A stretch of 64,000 bases of DNA from Clostridium sp. DL-VIII (GTDB taxonomy: Bacteria > Bacillota > Clostridia > Clostridiales > Clostridiaceae): assembly GCF_000230835.1 (NCBI RefSeq), contig NZ_CM001240.1, forward strand, positions 155,001 through 219,000. Direction: 5' to 3'. The stretch's first letter is position 1, and each line of letters opens with the position of its first letter. Below the pieces are notes generated by a model. That model had not been told where the DNA came from. It did not search any database and worked only from the letters and a program-made list of their open reading frames with translations. This document shows, one piece after another, positions 1 to 9,383 of the stretch. The position numbers were made by a program, and so were the translations under genes.

Positions 1-107
1 TCTAAGTCTTCTTCTTTTTTCACTTCGACAGCAGTATGCCCTAATAACTTTATCTGATTTAGATGTTCTATAACACCACCTTGTAAGGATAAAACTCCAA
101 CTTTCAT
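1..107 (-). CDS. pdxT: Glutamine amidotransferase subunit of PLP synthase, N-terminal part
   Basis: Partial gene running off the left edge. The first 35 codons read M-K-V-G-V-L-S-L-Q-G-G-V-I-E-H, the typical PdxT N-terminus (LxLQGxxxEH). PdxT hydrolyses glutamine and passes ammonia to PdxS for pyridoxal 5'-phosphate synthesis in the cytoplasm. The start lies 1 bp beyond the pdxS stop, so the two are co-transcribed and probably translationally coupled. The catalytic Cys/His/Glu triad lies outside the window. Confidence 0.9.
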   Translation of the reverse strand, partial: MKVGVLSLQGGVIEHLNQIKLLGHTAVEVKKEEDL

Positions 108-108
108 G

Positions 109-978
109 CTACCAGCCTCTTTCAGCGTATTGTGTCTGGATTTCTTCTGCTGAAATTCCACTCATGGCTCCGCCTAAATCAGTAGAAACCTCTGCTAGCT
201 TTTCTGGATCATTATAATAAGTAGTTGCAAGTACTATTGCCCTTGCTCTTTTTTCTGGATTATCTGATTTAAATATTCCTGATCCTACAAATACGCCTTC
301 ACTTCCTAGCTGCATCATAAGAGCTGCGTCTGCTGGAGTTGCAATTCCCCCTGCTGCAAAGTTAACAACAGGTAATTTACCATTTTCAAATACGTATCTA
401 ACTAAATCATATGGTGCATTAAAGTTTTTAGCTATAGTCATTAATTCTTCTTTTGAAGCATTTTGTATCATCTTTATTTGATCATTCATAGTTCTCATAT
501 GCTTAACTGCTTGTACTACATCGCCTGTTCCTGCTTCTCCCTTAGTTCTTATCATTGATGCGCCTTCACCAATCCTCCTTAAAGCTTCACCGATATTAGT
601 TGCGCCACATACAAATGGAACCTTAAAATCTTCTTTATTTATATGATATTTATCATCTGCTGGTGTAAGCACTTCACTTTCATCTATGAAGTCAATGTTT
701 AATGCTTGTAGAATCTGAGCTTCTACAAAATGTCCTATTCTGACCTTTGCCATAACTGGGATAGACACAGCTTCTTGAATTTCTTTTATCATTTTAGGAT
801 CTGACATTCTAGCTACTCCACCTTCTTTTCTTATATCAGAAGGAACTCTTTCAAGAGCCATTACTGCACATGCTCCAGCTTTTTCCGCAATAATTGCTTC
901 TTCTTTATTAGTAACATCCATGATTACTCCGCCCTTTAACATTTGAGCAAGATTTTTATTTATTGATTCTCTTTCCAT
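109..978 (-). CDS. pdxS: Pyridoxal 5'-phosphate synthase subunit PdxS
   Basis: PdxS condenses ribose 5-phosphate, glyceraldehyde 3-phosphate and ammonia into PLP and assembles as a dodecamer decorated by PdxT. The (beta/alpha)8-barrel is full length (289 residues). The two Schiff-base lysines of the family are visible in [10 protein letters not shown] (about K78) and RTKGEAGTG (about K146), and the phosphate-binding region [15 protein letters not shown] is intact. I start at the ATG at 978; an in-frame TTG nine bases upstream is possible, but family N-termini begin near MER and a GGGGGA ribosome site precedes. Followed directly by pdxT. Spore-formers use this DXP-independent B6 route. Confidence 0.95.
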   Translation of the reverse strand: MERESINKNLAQMLKGGVIMDVTNKEEAIIAEKAGACAVMALERVPSDIRKEGGVARMSDPKMIKEIQEAVSIPVMAKVRIGHFVEAQILQALNIDFIDESEVLTPADDKYHINKEDFKVPFVCGATNIGEALRRIGEGASMIRTKGEAGTGDVVQAVKHMRTMNDQIKMIQNASKEELMTIAKNFNAPYDLVRYVFENGKLPVVNFAAGGIATPADAALMMQLGSEGVFVGSGIFKSDNPEKRARAIVLATTYYNDPEKLAEVSTDLGGAMSGISAEEIQTQYAERGW

Positions 979-1022
979 GATATACAAATCCCCCTTTTTT
1001 TATTTTATCCATATAATAAAAT

Positions 1023-1055
1023 ATGTATGGATACAATGCAAATGTACCCATACAT
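1023..1055. promoter_or_regulatory. Inverted repeat between methyltransferase gene and pdxS
   Basis: ATGTATGGaTAC and GTAcCCATACAT pair across a 9-base loop, followed on the minus strand by further TATGGATA-like sequence before the pdxS ribosome site. It could be a weak terminator for the upstream methyltransferase gene or an operator for pdxST. It lacks a clean U-tract directly after the stem, so an operator is at least as likely. Confidence 0.4.
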
Positions 1056-1066
1056 TTTAAAACTCT

Positions 1067-2032
1067 CTATTCACAAATAGTTATATATCTTTTAAATTTG
1101 CCTTTACACACATACGATCTATCAACTATATTAAATCCTGCTTCAATAATTTCTTTATCCATATTTTCAAAAGTAACAATAACTAATTTCTTACTTATTC
1201 TTCTAGCACTTTTAATAAGTGAAGTTTGTTCTTCTATCGTTGTTGGCGTAAACAGTCCATATGGAAGATCTATTATAGAAACATCATATTGCTTTTCAAT
1301 ATTGTTCATATCTCCATTTGTTACTACATTTTCATATCCAAAAAATTTTAAATTTCTTTGCGCATTCTCTGCAATACTTTTATTTAATTCACATCCCACT
1401 ACATTAATTCCCATTGAAAGAGCCTCAATAACAACTGTTCCGACACCACAACATGGATCTATTAACTTGCAATCTAAGTTATTTTGGACTGCTATATTAA
1501 CTAATGCTCTTGCTACCCTTAAACCTAATGAATTAGAATATGAATAAGGCTTCTTATCATGGATATGCCATTCATAATCGTTTTTTTCATATTTACCAAA
1601 TATCCATTTCCCACATATCTTAGTTATTCCAAGTATAATCTTAGGATTGTGCATCTCTGGCTCACCCGTTATTACAAATCCTATCTTATTTAGACTATTA
1701 AGTCTTTCCTTATACTCTACATCCCCATTTTCTAATTTCACATAACAAACCTTAAAATCGTCATAAGATAATTTATCCTCTATGATATTTTTTAATATTT
1801 GCTCCAAAGAATCTTCTTCATAAATTATTGAAATCATTTCTTTTATGAATGGACTTCTTGATATATTAATGTATGAATCTGAAAATAAATATTTTTCACT
1901 TGGAGTTTTGCCAAAAAGGCACCTCATCTCCAGCTTACATAACTCTTCTTCAAATACTGGATACTTAATAAAGTAAACATGTCTTTTATATGCCTTATTA
2001 TCATTTTTATAATTTAATATTTCTTCATTCAA
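1067..2032 (-). CDS. TRM11-like SAM-dependent RNA/DNA methyltransferase
   Basis: A 321-residue protein. The C-terminal half is a Rossmann methyltransferase: SAM-binding motif I is DPCCGVGTVVIEAL (about residues 192-205), the acidic motif II is VGCELN, and the catalytic motif IV is IIDLPYGLF, the D/N-x-P-Y type used for N-methylation of bases. The N-terminal half resembles the extra RNA-binding region of TRM11/UPF0020 proteins. Substrate is probably an RNA base, but this is inferred from motifs only. Stands alone on the minus strand upstream of pdxS. Confidence 0.7.
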   Translation of the reverse strand: MNEEILNYKNDNKAYKRHVYFIKYPVFEEELCKLEMRCLFGKTPSEKYLFSDSYINISRSPFIKEMISIIYEEDSLEQILKNIIEDKLSYDDFKVCYVKLENGDVEYKERLNSLNKIGFVITGEPEMHNPKIILGITKICGKWIFGKYEKNDYEWHIHDKKPYSYSNSLGLRVARALVNIAVQNNLDCKLIDPCCGVGTVVIEALSMGINVVGCELNKSIAENAQRNLKFFGYENVVTNGDMNNIEKQYDVSIIDLPYGLFTPTTIEEQTSLIKSARRISKKLVIVTFENMDKEIIEAGFNIVDRSYVCKGKFKRYITICE

Positions 2033-2404
2033 TTAGTTTCCCTCACCTTATTCTTTAAATAATTTAAATCTGCTGACTCTACTTCTAATTCAATATTATC
2101 ATAATAGATGTTTCTCTACATGTATTTATAATATGATCCACACAAATTTCACTCTATTTTCATATTTTCTTTTGTAATTTCCTTAACATAACATCATTTT
2201 CTTTATTTTACCCAAATATGATACTGTTTTCATTTAATACTTATTATTTTTTATATAAAATATTAAATATCATTCTTGTAGTTATTAGAGCAATATGTTA
2301 TTATATCAATAATAAAAATATTAATAACATATTACTTTGTTAACATGAGATCTAATATATTGTTATTTTGATATTATTGTTTGTAATAAGGAAAGGGGAT
2401 AATT
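2033..2404. promoter_or_regulatory. Divergent intergenic region with inverted repeat upstream of livJ
   Basis: AT-rich promoter region between the methyltransferase (minus) and livJ (plus). A perfect 12-bp inverted repeat AATATGTTATTA / TAATAACATATT lies at 2292-2303 and 2322-2333, about 70 bases before the livJ start: an operator or a leader hairpin. The livJ ribosome site is GGAAAGGGG. No recognisable riboswitch was seen. Confidence 0.4.
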
Positions 2405-3559
2405 ATGAAAAAAAATTTACTTTCAGGAATACTAGCTGCTGCTATGTCTATCACACTTCTTGCTGGTTGTAGTGGAAATTCAGCAGGCAGTGGTAGTACA
2501 GGAGATACTATTAAAATCGGAGCTATCGGGCCATTGTCTGGTGCAGCATCTACATACGGGGTTTCAGTAAAAGAAGGTGCTGAATTGTTAGAAAAAGAGG
2601 TTAATGATGGTGGTGGAATTAACGGAAAGAAAGTTCAATTTGTTTTTGAAGATGACCAAGCTGATCCAAACTCATCAATGCAGGCCTTCAATAAATTAGT
2701 TGATGATGAAAAAGTATGTGCAATATTAGGACCTGTTACATCAGGTGCAACACTTGCAGTTGCTCCAAATGCAACAGCAAAACAAATTCCAATGATCACT
2801 CCAACGGCTACAGAACCTACAATAACAAATGTTGGTGGAGAATATATGTTTAGAGGATGTTTTGTTGACTCCTTCCAAGGAGAAGTTCTTGCAAAATATG
2901 CTACTGAAAAATTGTCTAAGAAGACAGCTGCTGTATTATATAATGCTGGTTCAGATTACTCAAAAGGTATAGCTGACAGCTTTAAATCAAAATTTGAAGC
3001 TGATGGTGGACAAGTTGGTGAATTCCTAACTTATAACGATAAGGATACTGATTTTAAGGCTCAATTAACTAAAATTAAGAGTTTAAATCCAGATGTATTA
3101 GTATTACCTGATTACTACAATGTTGTTGGTCTTATCGCTAAGCAAGCTAGAGAAATGGGAATAACATCTCAATTCCTTGGTGGAGATGGCTGGGAATCAG
3201 AAGAATTAACTAAAATTGGTCAAGATGCAGTAAATGGTGCATTATACATTAACCACTATTACTCTGGAGATTCAGATGAAAATGTAAAGAACTTTGTTGA
3301 ATCATATAAGAAAGAATATAACAAAGAACCAGATGCTTTTGCTGCTCTTTCATATGATACTTCTAAAATTTTAGTTAAAGCAATCGAAAAAGCTGGTAAA
3401 ACAGATGGTGCTGCTATTAAAGATGCTTTAGCTGGAATGGAAATGAACAGTGTTACTGGTAACATCAAATTTGGTAGTGACAGAAGTGCTATAAAGAGTG
3501 CAGCTATCATTAAAATTGATGGAGATAAGAAAGTTTTAGCTGATAAAGTTAACCCTTAA
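2405..3559 (+). CDS. livJ: Branched-chain amino-acid ABC transporter, substrate-binding lipoprotein
   Basis: A 384-residue periplasmic-binding-type I protein. The N-terminus is a lipoprotein signal (KKNLL..., lipobox LLAGC, lipidated Cys at about residue 22), followed by a Ser/Gly-rich tether and a Peripla_BP_6 domain beginning IKIGAIGPLSGAASTYG. It captures leucine/isoleucine/valine or related amino acids outside the membrane and feeds LivHM. First gene of a five-gene operon in canonical order with gaps of 0-25 bp. The exact amino-acid preference cannot be read from sequence. Confidence 0.92.
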   Translation: MKKNLLSGILAAAMSITLLAGCSGNSAGSGSTGDTIKIGAIGPLSGAASTYGVSVKEGAELLEKEVNDGGGINGKKVQFVFEDDQADPNSSMQAFNKLVDDEKVCAILGPVTSGATLAVAPNATAKQIPMITPTATEPTITNVGGEYMFRGCFVDSFQGEVLAKYATEKLSKKTAAVLYNAGSDYSKGIADSFKSKFEADGGQVGEFLTYNDKDTDFKAQLTKIKSLNPDVLVLPDYYNVVGLIAKQAREMGITSQFLGGDGWESEELTKIGQDAVNGALYINHYYSGDSDENVKNFVESYKKEYNKEPDAFAALSYDTSKILVKAIEKAGKTDGAAIKDALAGMEMNSVTGNIKFGSDRSAIKSAAIIKIDGDKKVLADKVNP

Positions 3560-3582
3560 TATTTTAACAGGAGGAATATACT

Positions 3583-4458
3583 ATGGAATTTTTACAACAA
3601 CTAATCAACGGTTTAGCCTTAGGAAGTGTATATGCCCTCCTAGCATTAGGATATACAATGGTTTATGGAATAATTCAATTAATAAATTTCGCCCACGGTG
3701 AAATTTACATGATAGGAGCCTTTTCAGGCTTCTATTGTGCTTCAACGTTAAAATTACCATTAATTCCAACTTTATTAGTTGCAATGGTAGTTTCAGCCCT
3801 AGCCGGAATAATAATAGAAAAAATTGCTTACAAGCCACTTAGAAATTCTCCAAGAATTGCTTTGCTTATTACAGCAATTGGTGTTTCTTTATTCCTTCAA
3901 AATGCTATGAGATTATTAGTTGGATCTAATCCTAAACCATTTCCTGATTTAATTAATGCTGGGAGTATTAATATAGGATCTGTTCAAATTGATGTAAAAA
4001 CAATATTGATGCTTGGAATTTCTGCTTTTCTTGTTATTTTACTTCAATTTATTGTTTATAAAACTAAAGTTGGAAAAGCTATGAGAGCATCTTCTCAAGA
4101 TATGGAAGCCGCTTCTCTTATGGGTATAAACGTTAATAACACTATTTCCCTTACCTTTGCTATAGGTTCTGCCTTAGCTGGTATAGCTGGAGTTTTAGTT
4201 GCAATATCTTACCCTAGTATCACTCCTTATATGGGAGCTATGCCTGGACTTAAAGCATTCGTTGCCGCAGTACTTGGTGGAATTGGAAGTATACCTGGAG
4301 CCCTTGTTGGTGGAATTGCTATTGGACTTCTTGAAACCTTCTCAAAAGCGTATATATCAACAAACTTTTCAGATGCGATTGTATTTGCGATTTTAATCAT
4401 AATACTTTTAATTAAGCCTTCTGGTCTACTAGGTAAGAAGACCAATGTGAAAGTGTAG
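3583..4458 (+). CDS. livH: Branched-chain amino-acid ABC transporter permease LivH
   Basis: A 291-residue integral membrane permease of the BPD_transp_2 family. It opens with QQLINGLALGSVYALLALGYTMVYG, the family hallmark, and carries the ABC-contact loop near residues 165-190 (AMRASSQDMEAASLMGIN). It forms the channel with LivM. Ribosome site AGGAGG precedes the ATG. The stop is followed at once by livM. Confidence 0.93.
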   Translation: MEFLQQLINGLALGSVYALLALGYTMVYGIIQLINFAHGEIYMIGAFSGFYCASTLKLPLIPTLLVAMVVSALAGIIIEKIAYKPLRNSPRIALLITAIGVSLFLQNAMRLLVGSNPKPFPDLINAGSINIGSVQIDVKTILMLGISAFLVILLQFIVYKTKVGKAMRASSQDMEAASLMGINVNNTISLTFAIGSALAGIAGVLVAISYPSITPYMGAMPGLKAFVAAVLGGIGSIPGALVGGIAIGLLETFSKAYISTNFSDAIVFAILIIILLIKPSGLLGKKTNVKV

Positions 4459-4467
4459 GTGTTAATT

Positions 4468-5433
4468 ATGAAGAATTTATTTAACAAAAAGAACATTTGT
4501 ATTATAGTTGGAGTCTTAATAACATATGCAGTATTATTTGGCTTGATTAGTGCAAATGTCATTAATTCATATTATAAAGGAATTATTACTTTTGCTTTAA
4601 TAAACGTTATATTGGCAGTTTCACTAAACTTAATTGTTGGATTTACAGGACAGTTATGTTTAGGACATGCAGGTTTCATGTCAATTGGAGCATATGTGTC
4701 TGCAATGATAACACAAAAAGCCCATATGCCATTTGTTATTTCAATACTTATTGGTGCAGTAATCGCATGCTTGTTAGCAGCCCTAATTGGATATCCTACA
4801 CTAAAGCTTACTGGCGATTATTTTGCAATAACAACCTTAGCTTTCTGCCAAATCATACAAATAATAATTATGAATATTAATCCAGTTGGCGGGGCTCGTG
4901 GACTTACAGGAATACCTGTAAAAACTACTTTCACGGTTGCTTTTGTATTCATGGTAGTCAGCATTATCATAATAAAAAATATTATTAATTCTTCCCAGGG
5001 TAGAGCAATGCTTTCTATTCGTGAAAATGAAATAGCTGCTGAATCCATGGGAATAAATGCTCTTAAATATAAGATATTAGCATTTGCTATAGCTGCCTTC
5101 TTTGCTGGACTTGCTGGTGGACTTTACGCTCACTATGCTGGCTATATAAAACCTGATTCTTTCGATTTTAATAAATCAATAGATTATTTAACCTTCGTTG
5201 TATTTGGTGGTATGGGATCATTATCTGGTTCTATAATTTCTGCCATAGCATTAACTTTCTTACCAGAGCTTTTAAGAGGCATGGGTGATTTTAGAATGGT
5301 TATATATCCATTAGCATTAATACTTCTTATGATTTTTAGACCTGAAGGATTACTTGGAGATAAAGAGGTTTCTCTTAAAATATTTAGCAAATTAATACCT
5401 AGTAAAAAATCAAAGGACAGAGAGGAGGCTTAA
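4468..5433 (+). CDS. livM: Branched-chain amino-acid ABC transporter permease LivM
   Basis: Second permease, about 321 residues. The family motif GFTGQLCLGHAGFMSIGAY is present, as is the coupling loop AMLSIRENEIAAESMGINALKYK. I choose the ATG at 4468 because AGGTG lies six bases upstream; an in-frame GTG at 4459 would abut the livH stop. Highly hydrophobic with 8-9 predicted membrane segments. Confidence 0.92.
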   Translation: MKNLFNKKNICIIVGVLITYAVLFGLISANVINSYYKGIITFALINVILAVSLNLIVGFTGQLCLGHAGFMSIGAYVSAMITQKAHMPFVISILIGAVIACLLAALIGYPTLKLTGDYFAITTLAFCQIIQIIIMNINPVGGARGLTGIPVKTTFTVAFVFMVVSIIIIKNIINSSQGRAMLSIRENEIAAESMGINALKYKILAFAIAAFFAGLAGGLYAHYAGYIKPDSFDFNKSIDYLTFVVFGGMGSLSGSIISAIALTFLPELLRGMGDFRMVIYPLALILLMIFRPEGLLGDKEVSLKIFSKLIPSKKSKDREEA

Positions 5434-5437
5434 TTCT

Positions 5438-6196
5438 ATGTTAGACGTTCAAAACTTATCAATTGTCTTTGGTGGATTAAAGGCAGTTTCAGATTTTAAT
5501 CTTACAATAGAAGAAAAAGAAATTGTTGGGCTCATAGGACCTAATGGTGCTGGTAAGACTACTGTATTTAATATGTTAACTGGCGTTTATACTCCAACAG
5601 AAGGTACTATAGCTTATCTTGGAGAAAAGATTCAAGGTCTTAAGCCGTATAATATAACTAAAAAGAAAATAGCCAGAACCTTTCAAAACATTCGTCTATT
5701 TTCTAACCTTACTGTTCTTGATAATGTTAAAGTTAGTTTTAATTATAGGATAAATTATTCTTTATTTGATTCTATCCTTAGAACTCCTAAGTTTAGAAAA
5801 ACAGAAGCAGAAATTATAAATAAAAGTATTGAATTATTAAAAGTTTTCTCTCTTGATAGAAAGAAGGATGAATTAGCTAGCAATCTTCCTTATGGAGAGC
5901 AGAGGAAACTTGAAATAGTCAGGGCTCTTGCAGCTGAACCATCTTTACTATTATTAGACGAACCTGCTGCTGGTATGAATCCTCAAGAAACAACAGAGCT
6001 TATGGACCTTATAAACTGGATTAAGGATAAATTCAACATATCAATTCTATTAATAGAACATGATATGAAGTTAGTTATGGGAATCTGCGATAAAATAGCG
6101 GTTCTTGATTACGGAAAAAAAATTGCTGAAGGTACTCCAGAAGAAATTAAAAACAACCCTAAGGTAATAGAAGCTTATCTTGGAGAGGGGGCTTAA
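5438..6196 (+). CDS. livG: Branched-chain amino-acid ABC transporter ATPase LivG
   Basis: ABC ATPase of 252 residues. Walker A is GPNGAGKTT, the signature is the LivG-type variant LPYGEQRKLEI in place of LSGGQ, Walker B is LLLLDEPAAGMN, and the H-loop is IEHDMKLVM. Pairs with LivF to energise LivHM. A strong GAGGAGG site precedes the ATG. Confidence 0.93.
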   Translation: MLDVQNLSIVFGGLKAVSDFNLTIEEKEIVGLIGPNGAGKTTVFNMLTGVYTPTEGTIAYLGEKIQGLKPYNITKKKIARTFQNIRLFSNLTVLDNVKVSFNYRINYSLFDSILRTPKFRKTEAEIINKSIELLKVFSLDRKKDELASNLPYGEQRKLEIVRALAAEPSLLLLDEPAAGMNPQETTELMDLINWIKDKFNISILLIEHDMKLVMGICDKIAVLDYGKKIAEGTPEEIKNNPKVIEAYLGEGA

Positions 6197-6198
6197 AA

Positions 6199-6903
6199 AT
6201 GCTAAAAGTAGATAAAATCAATCTATATTATGGTGTTATTCATGCATTAAAAGATATTTCCCTTGAAGTAAAACAAGGTGAAATAGTAACCTTAATTGGA
6301 GCTAATGGTGCTGGTAAAACATCTACTCTTAGAGCTATATCAGGACTTGAACCAATAAAATCAGGAACAGTTACTTTTAAAAATTCAGAGTTAAATAAGG
6401 TTCCTGCTAATAAGATAGTATCTCTAGGTCTTTCTCACGTTCCAGAAGGCAGAAGAGTTTTTCCTGAATTATCAGTTTTAGAAAACTTAGAACTTGGAGC
6501 TTATTTAAGAAAAGATAAAGCTGGAATAAAAGAAGATATGGAAATGGTATTTTCTAAATTTCCGAGACTAAAGGAAAGAGTAAAACAAGCGGCTGGTACA
6601 CTTTCCGGTGGTGAACAGCAAATGCTCGCAATAGGCAGAGCTTTAATGAACAGGCCTGAAATGCTTATACTTGATGAACCTTCAATGGGGCTTGCCCCTC
6701 TTGTTGTTAAAGATATTTTTGATACAATAGTTGAAATCAATAAGGCAGGCACAACTATACTTCTCGTTGAGCAAAATGCAAATATGGCACTTGCTATTGC
6801 CCATAGGGCTTATGTTCTTGAAACTGGAAATATAGTAAAAACAGGTGATGCTAAAGAACTTCTTAATGATGAGAGCATTAAAAGTGCATATCTTGGAGAA
6901 TAA
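6199..6903 (+). CDS. livF: Branched-chain amino-acid ABC transporter ATPase LivF
   Basis: ABC ATPase of 234 residues. Walker A GANGAGKTS, signature LSGGEQQ, Walker B LILDEPSMGLAP and the LivF-type EQNANMAL H-loop region are all intact. Last gene of livJHMGF, two bases after the livG stop, with its ribosome site (GGAGAGGGGG) inside the end of livG. Followed by a terminator. Confidence 0.93.
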   Translation: MLKVDKINLYYGVIHALKDISLEVKQGEIVTLIGANGAGKTSTLRAISGLEPIKSGTVTFKNSELNKVPANKIVSLGLSHVPEGRRVFPELSVLENLELGAYLRKDKAGIKEDMEMVFSKFPRLKERVKQAAGTLSGGEQQMLAIGRALMNRPEMLILDEPSMGLAPLVVKDIFDTIVEINKAGTTILLVEQNANMALAIAHRAYVLETGNIVKTGDAKELLNDESIKSAYLGE

Positions 6904-6935
6904 TTTTGAATTTAATATTAGTAAAATAATTAAGC

Positions 6936-6977
6936 AAAAAAGTAGAACTATCTTTTATGATGATTGTTCTACTTTTT
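6936..6977. terminator. Bidirectional terminator after livF
   Basis: AAAAAAGTAGAAC and GTTCTACTTTTTT form a 13-bp stem with an A-run on one side and a T-run on the other, between convergent livF and the EAL/GGDEF gene, so it can serve both. Confidence 0.85.
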
Positions 6978-7004
6978 TATATATACTTATTATATTTAGG
7001 AAGC

Positions 7005-8783
7005 TTAAATTATTAAGTAGCAATTTCCTCCATTTTGTTTACATTTCTTCTTCAGCTTACTTGACTCCTTAGCCAAAACATAGCTGCTTGCAAACTCTCT
7101 TTTCTTATTGGTGAGGCCTGCTATTGATACAGAGACCAATGGAAATTTCTCTTCTATACCATGTCTATTTTGAGCTATTATATATCCATTTTTTAAATCT
7201 TTGCTATCATAGTATTCTATTGCTAATTCATTAAAATTCTTTAATATTCTTTTACATACTTTTTCTGCATTCCATGAAGATACTATAGCTATAAAATCAT
7301 CTCCTCCAATATGCCCAATAAAATCGTCTTTTGAAATGTTATCAGTTATAGCCTTAGCTAAAAATTTAATTATCATATCTCCATTCTCAAAGCCATAAAC
7401 ATCATTATATGGTTTAAAATTATCAATATCAAAATATAATACACAATACTCTTCCTTAGAAAAGATACATTTTTCAATATTCTGTTCAATTATTACATTT
7501 CCAGGAAGCCCTGTTAATGGATTTGAATGTCTTGCATTATCTACTTCTATCTCAATTGTCTTTTCTATTAAATCCTTTATTGTAACAATACCGTAATATT
7601 TTGAATTTTTAGTTACTGTTACGTGATCATACAACGTATCCTTAGATCTTGCCATTGCAAGCTTTATCACCTTATCTATTGGCATCTTATAATCAACACT
7701 TAGATAATTCGTATTCATGATGATTGATATGGCTTTGGAGGAATATATGCTATATCCGTATCTCCAGCCCAATTTGCTATAAAAAGAATTTCTCGTAACG
7801 ACGCCTTTTACTTCTCCATTGTCTACCACACAAATTCCTAGTAGATCCTGATTTTCTTTAAATTTTGAATCTACATCACATACTAAAATCTTAGGATCTA
7901 ATACTTCTTTCTTCTTAGCTATACTGCTAATATAAACATTAGCTATGTTGTAGGCATATTGTGCATTTTTCTTTATATTTAACCTCTTTATTGTATCAAT
8001 TACTTCATATTTAATTGAATTTATAGATTCTTCTGGCTTTTGTATAAAATACCCTTGCCCATATTGAATTCCAATATCTATAAGTACCTTAAGTTCATCT
8101 TCAGTTTCTATTCCTTCTGCAATTAATTTGCAGTCTGTTAACCTTGAAAATTCATACATACTTTTAACTATTGCCTGCTGTATAGGAAATTTATCTATAT
8201 CTCTAATGAGTTCCATATCTAATTTTATGTAATGAGGATTGATTTTACATATTCTATTAAGGCCTGAATGCCCTGATCCAGCATCATCGATTGCTATTCC
8301 GTAATTTTGATTTTTCCAGTATTCGATAGTCTGCATAAAACTCTTCAAATCTTGAATTGCATCTCGTTCTGTTATTTCAAATACTACATTCCTACAATCT
8401 AAATTATATTTTTTTAGATATTCCTTTGTAAATGAATCCTTAAATTTTAAATTATCAATAATAACTGGATTAATATTTAGAAATACCTTTGCATTCAATT
8501 TGCTACGCGATATATTCTCTAGTGCTTTAGAACGAAATAATTCTTCAAGCTCCCATATCTTATCACATTCTTTGGCCATATCTAGAAGAACTTCTGGATT
8601 TTGCATATAAGAATCCCTTGGGCCTCTACTTAATGCTTCATACCCGATTACAGTGCAATCAGTAAGAGATACAATTGGTTGAAAAACAGATCTCACATTT
8701 CTGGTCTCAATTATTTTATAAAACTCTTCAAATTTCTGACCTTCATAGTTCTGCGTGTATGAATTATTACCTAAAGATTCCAC
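7005..8783 (-). CDS. EAL-CBS-GGDEF cyclic-di-GMP signalling protein
   Basis: A 592-residue cytoplasmic protein with no membrane segment. An N-terminal EAL domain (about 30-270) has variant motifs GYEALSRG, FEITERD and DDAGSGHSG (DDFG in most active enzymes) and EGIET. A CBS-pair region (about 285-410) follows, then a GGDEF domain (about 425-590) whose active site reads HIGGDDFIA. The metal-binding residues largely persist in both halves, so a bifunctional enzyme or one with a regulatory EAL domain is possible. The CBS pair suggests nucleotide sensing. The start is GTG (8783), with only a weak AGAAG upstream. Confidence 0.85.
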   Translation of the reverse strand: MESLGNNSYTQNYEGQKFEEFYKIIETRNVRSVFQPIVSLTDCTVIGYEALSRGPRDSYMQNPEVLLDMAKECDKIWELEELFRSKALENISRSKLNAKVFLNINPVIIDNLKFKDSFTKEYLKKYNLDCRNVVFEITERDAIQDLKSFMQTIEYWKNQNYGIAIDDAGSGHSGLNRICKINPHYIKLDMELIRDIDKFPIQQAIVKSMYEFSRLTDCKLIAEGIETEDELKVLIDIGIQYGQGYFIQKPEESINSIKYEVIDTIKRLNIKKNAQYAYNIANVYISSIAKKKEVLDPKILVCDVDSKFKENQDLLGICVVDNGEVKGVVTRNSFYSKLGWRYGYSIYSSKAISIIMNTNYLSVDYKMPIDKVIKLAMARSKDTLYDHVTVTKNSKYYGIVTIKDLIEKTIEIEVDNARHSNPLTGLPGNVIIEQNIEKCIFSKEEYCVLYFDIDNFKPYNDVYGFENGDMIIKFLAKAITDNISKDDFIGHIGGDDFIAIVSSWNAEKVCKRILKNFNELAIEYYDSKDLKNGYIIAQNRHGIEEKFPLVSVSIAGLTNKKREFASSYVLAKESSKLKKKCKQNGGNCYLII

Positions 8784-8991
8784 TTCTTCTACTACACATC
8801 CTTTTTTACTTCATATACACTCAGTATTACTTTCACATTGTATATGTACCATTATTTACTATAATAGCCTTTTTGCGTTAACTTCATATTCTATTTTTGT
8901 AAAATCAATGTAAATAAAGTGCAGATGAATATATTATTTATTTTAAGACAAACTAAACCTATCTAAAATGTGTTAACAGGAGGTACTATTT

Positions 8992-9141
8992 ATGAGTGAA
9001 TTAGAAAAAAAATCTTTGAATGATAGAGCAAAGAAGATGATAATTGATGGAGAGCACTGGGATGTAATCAGAGAAAAAACTCACCTAAGATTAAAAGATT
9101 TAAAAAGAATTCAGAGAGATGAAATAAATCCTAAATTCTAA
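8992..9141 (+). CDS. Small charged protein, unknown (49 aa)
   Basis: ATG at 8992 follows a near-perfect AGGAGG seven bases upstream, and the frame runs 49 codons. It is highly charged, and its second half (DGEHWDVIREKTHLRLKDLKRIQRDEI, residues 19-45) reads like a helix-turn-helix. A stem-loop lies 70 bases after the stop. Located alone between the EAL/GGDEF gene and hppA. I do not recognise the family. Confidence 0.65.
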   Translation: MSELEKKSLNDRAKKMIIDGEHWDVIREKTHLRLKDLKRIQRDEINPKF

Positions 9142-9209
9142 ATCTTAAAATATAACTTTTCATTAGTTAATCTATAAATGATTGTCATAAGCAGAGAGAA
9201 TATAAAATA

Positions 9210-9235
9210 TCTAAAAGGTTAATCTAGCTTTTAGA
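9210..9235. terminator. Stem-loop after the 49-aa gene
   Basis: TCTAAAAG / CTTTTAGA form an 8-bp stem with a 10-base loop. Short and without a strong T-tract, so a weak terminator at best. The rest of 9142-9383 is AT-rich hppA promoter with no other recognisable element. Confidence 0.4.
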
Positions 9236-9383
9236 CTTCCTATTTTCTCAGCTTACTTTTTATATACAAAATTATTTTTCTATAATATGTAAAATTACAA
9301 AATATTTGTAATATTCTGAATATTTTATTGTATAATATAAGGGTAAGAATTTTGTATTTAATAAAAAAAAGGGGATGTTCTAA

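Noticed and set aside
1023..1547. Plus-strand open frame of 174 codons opposite the methyltransferase gene
   Set aside because: It is antisense to a gene with clear SAM and catalytic motifs and shows no family features itself.
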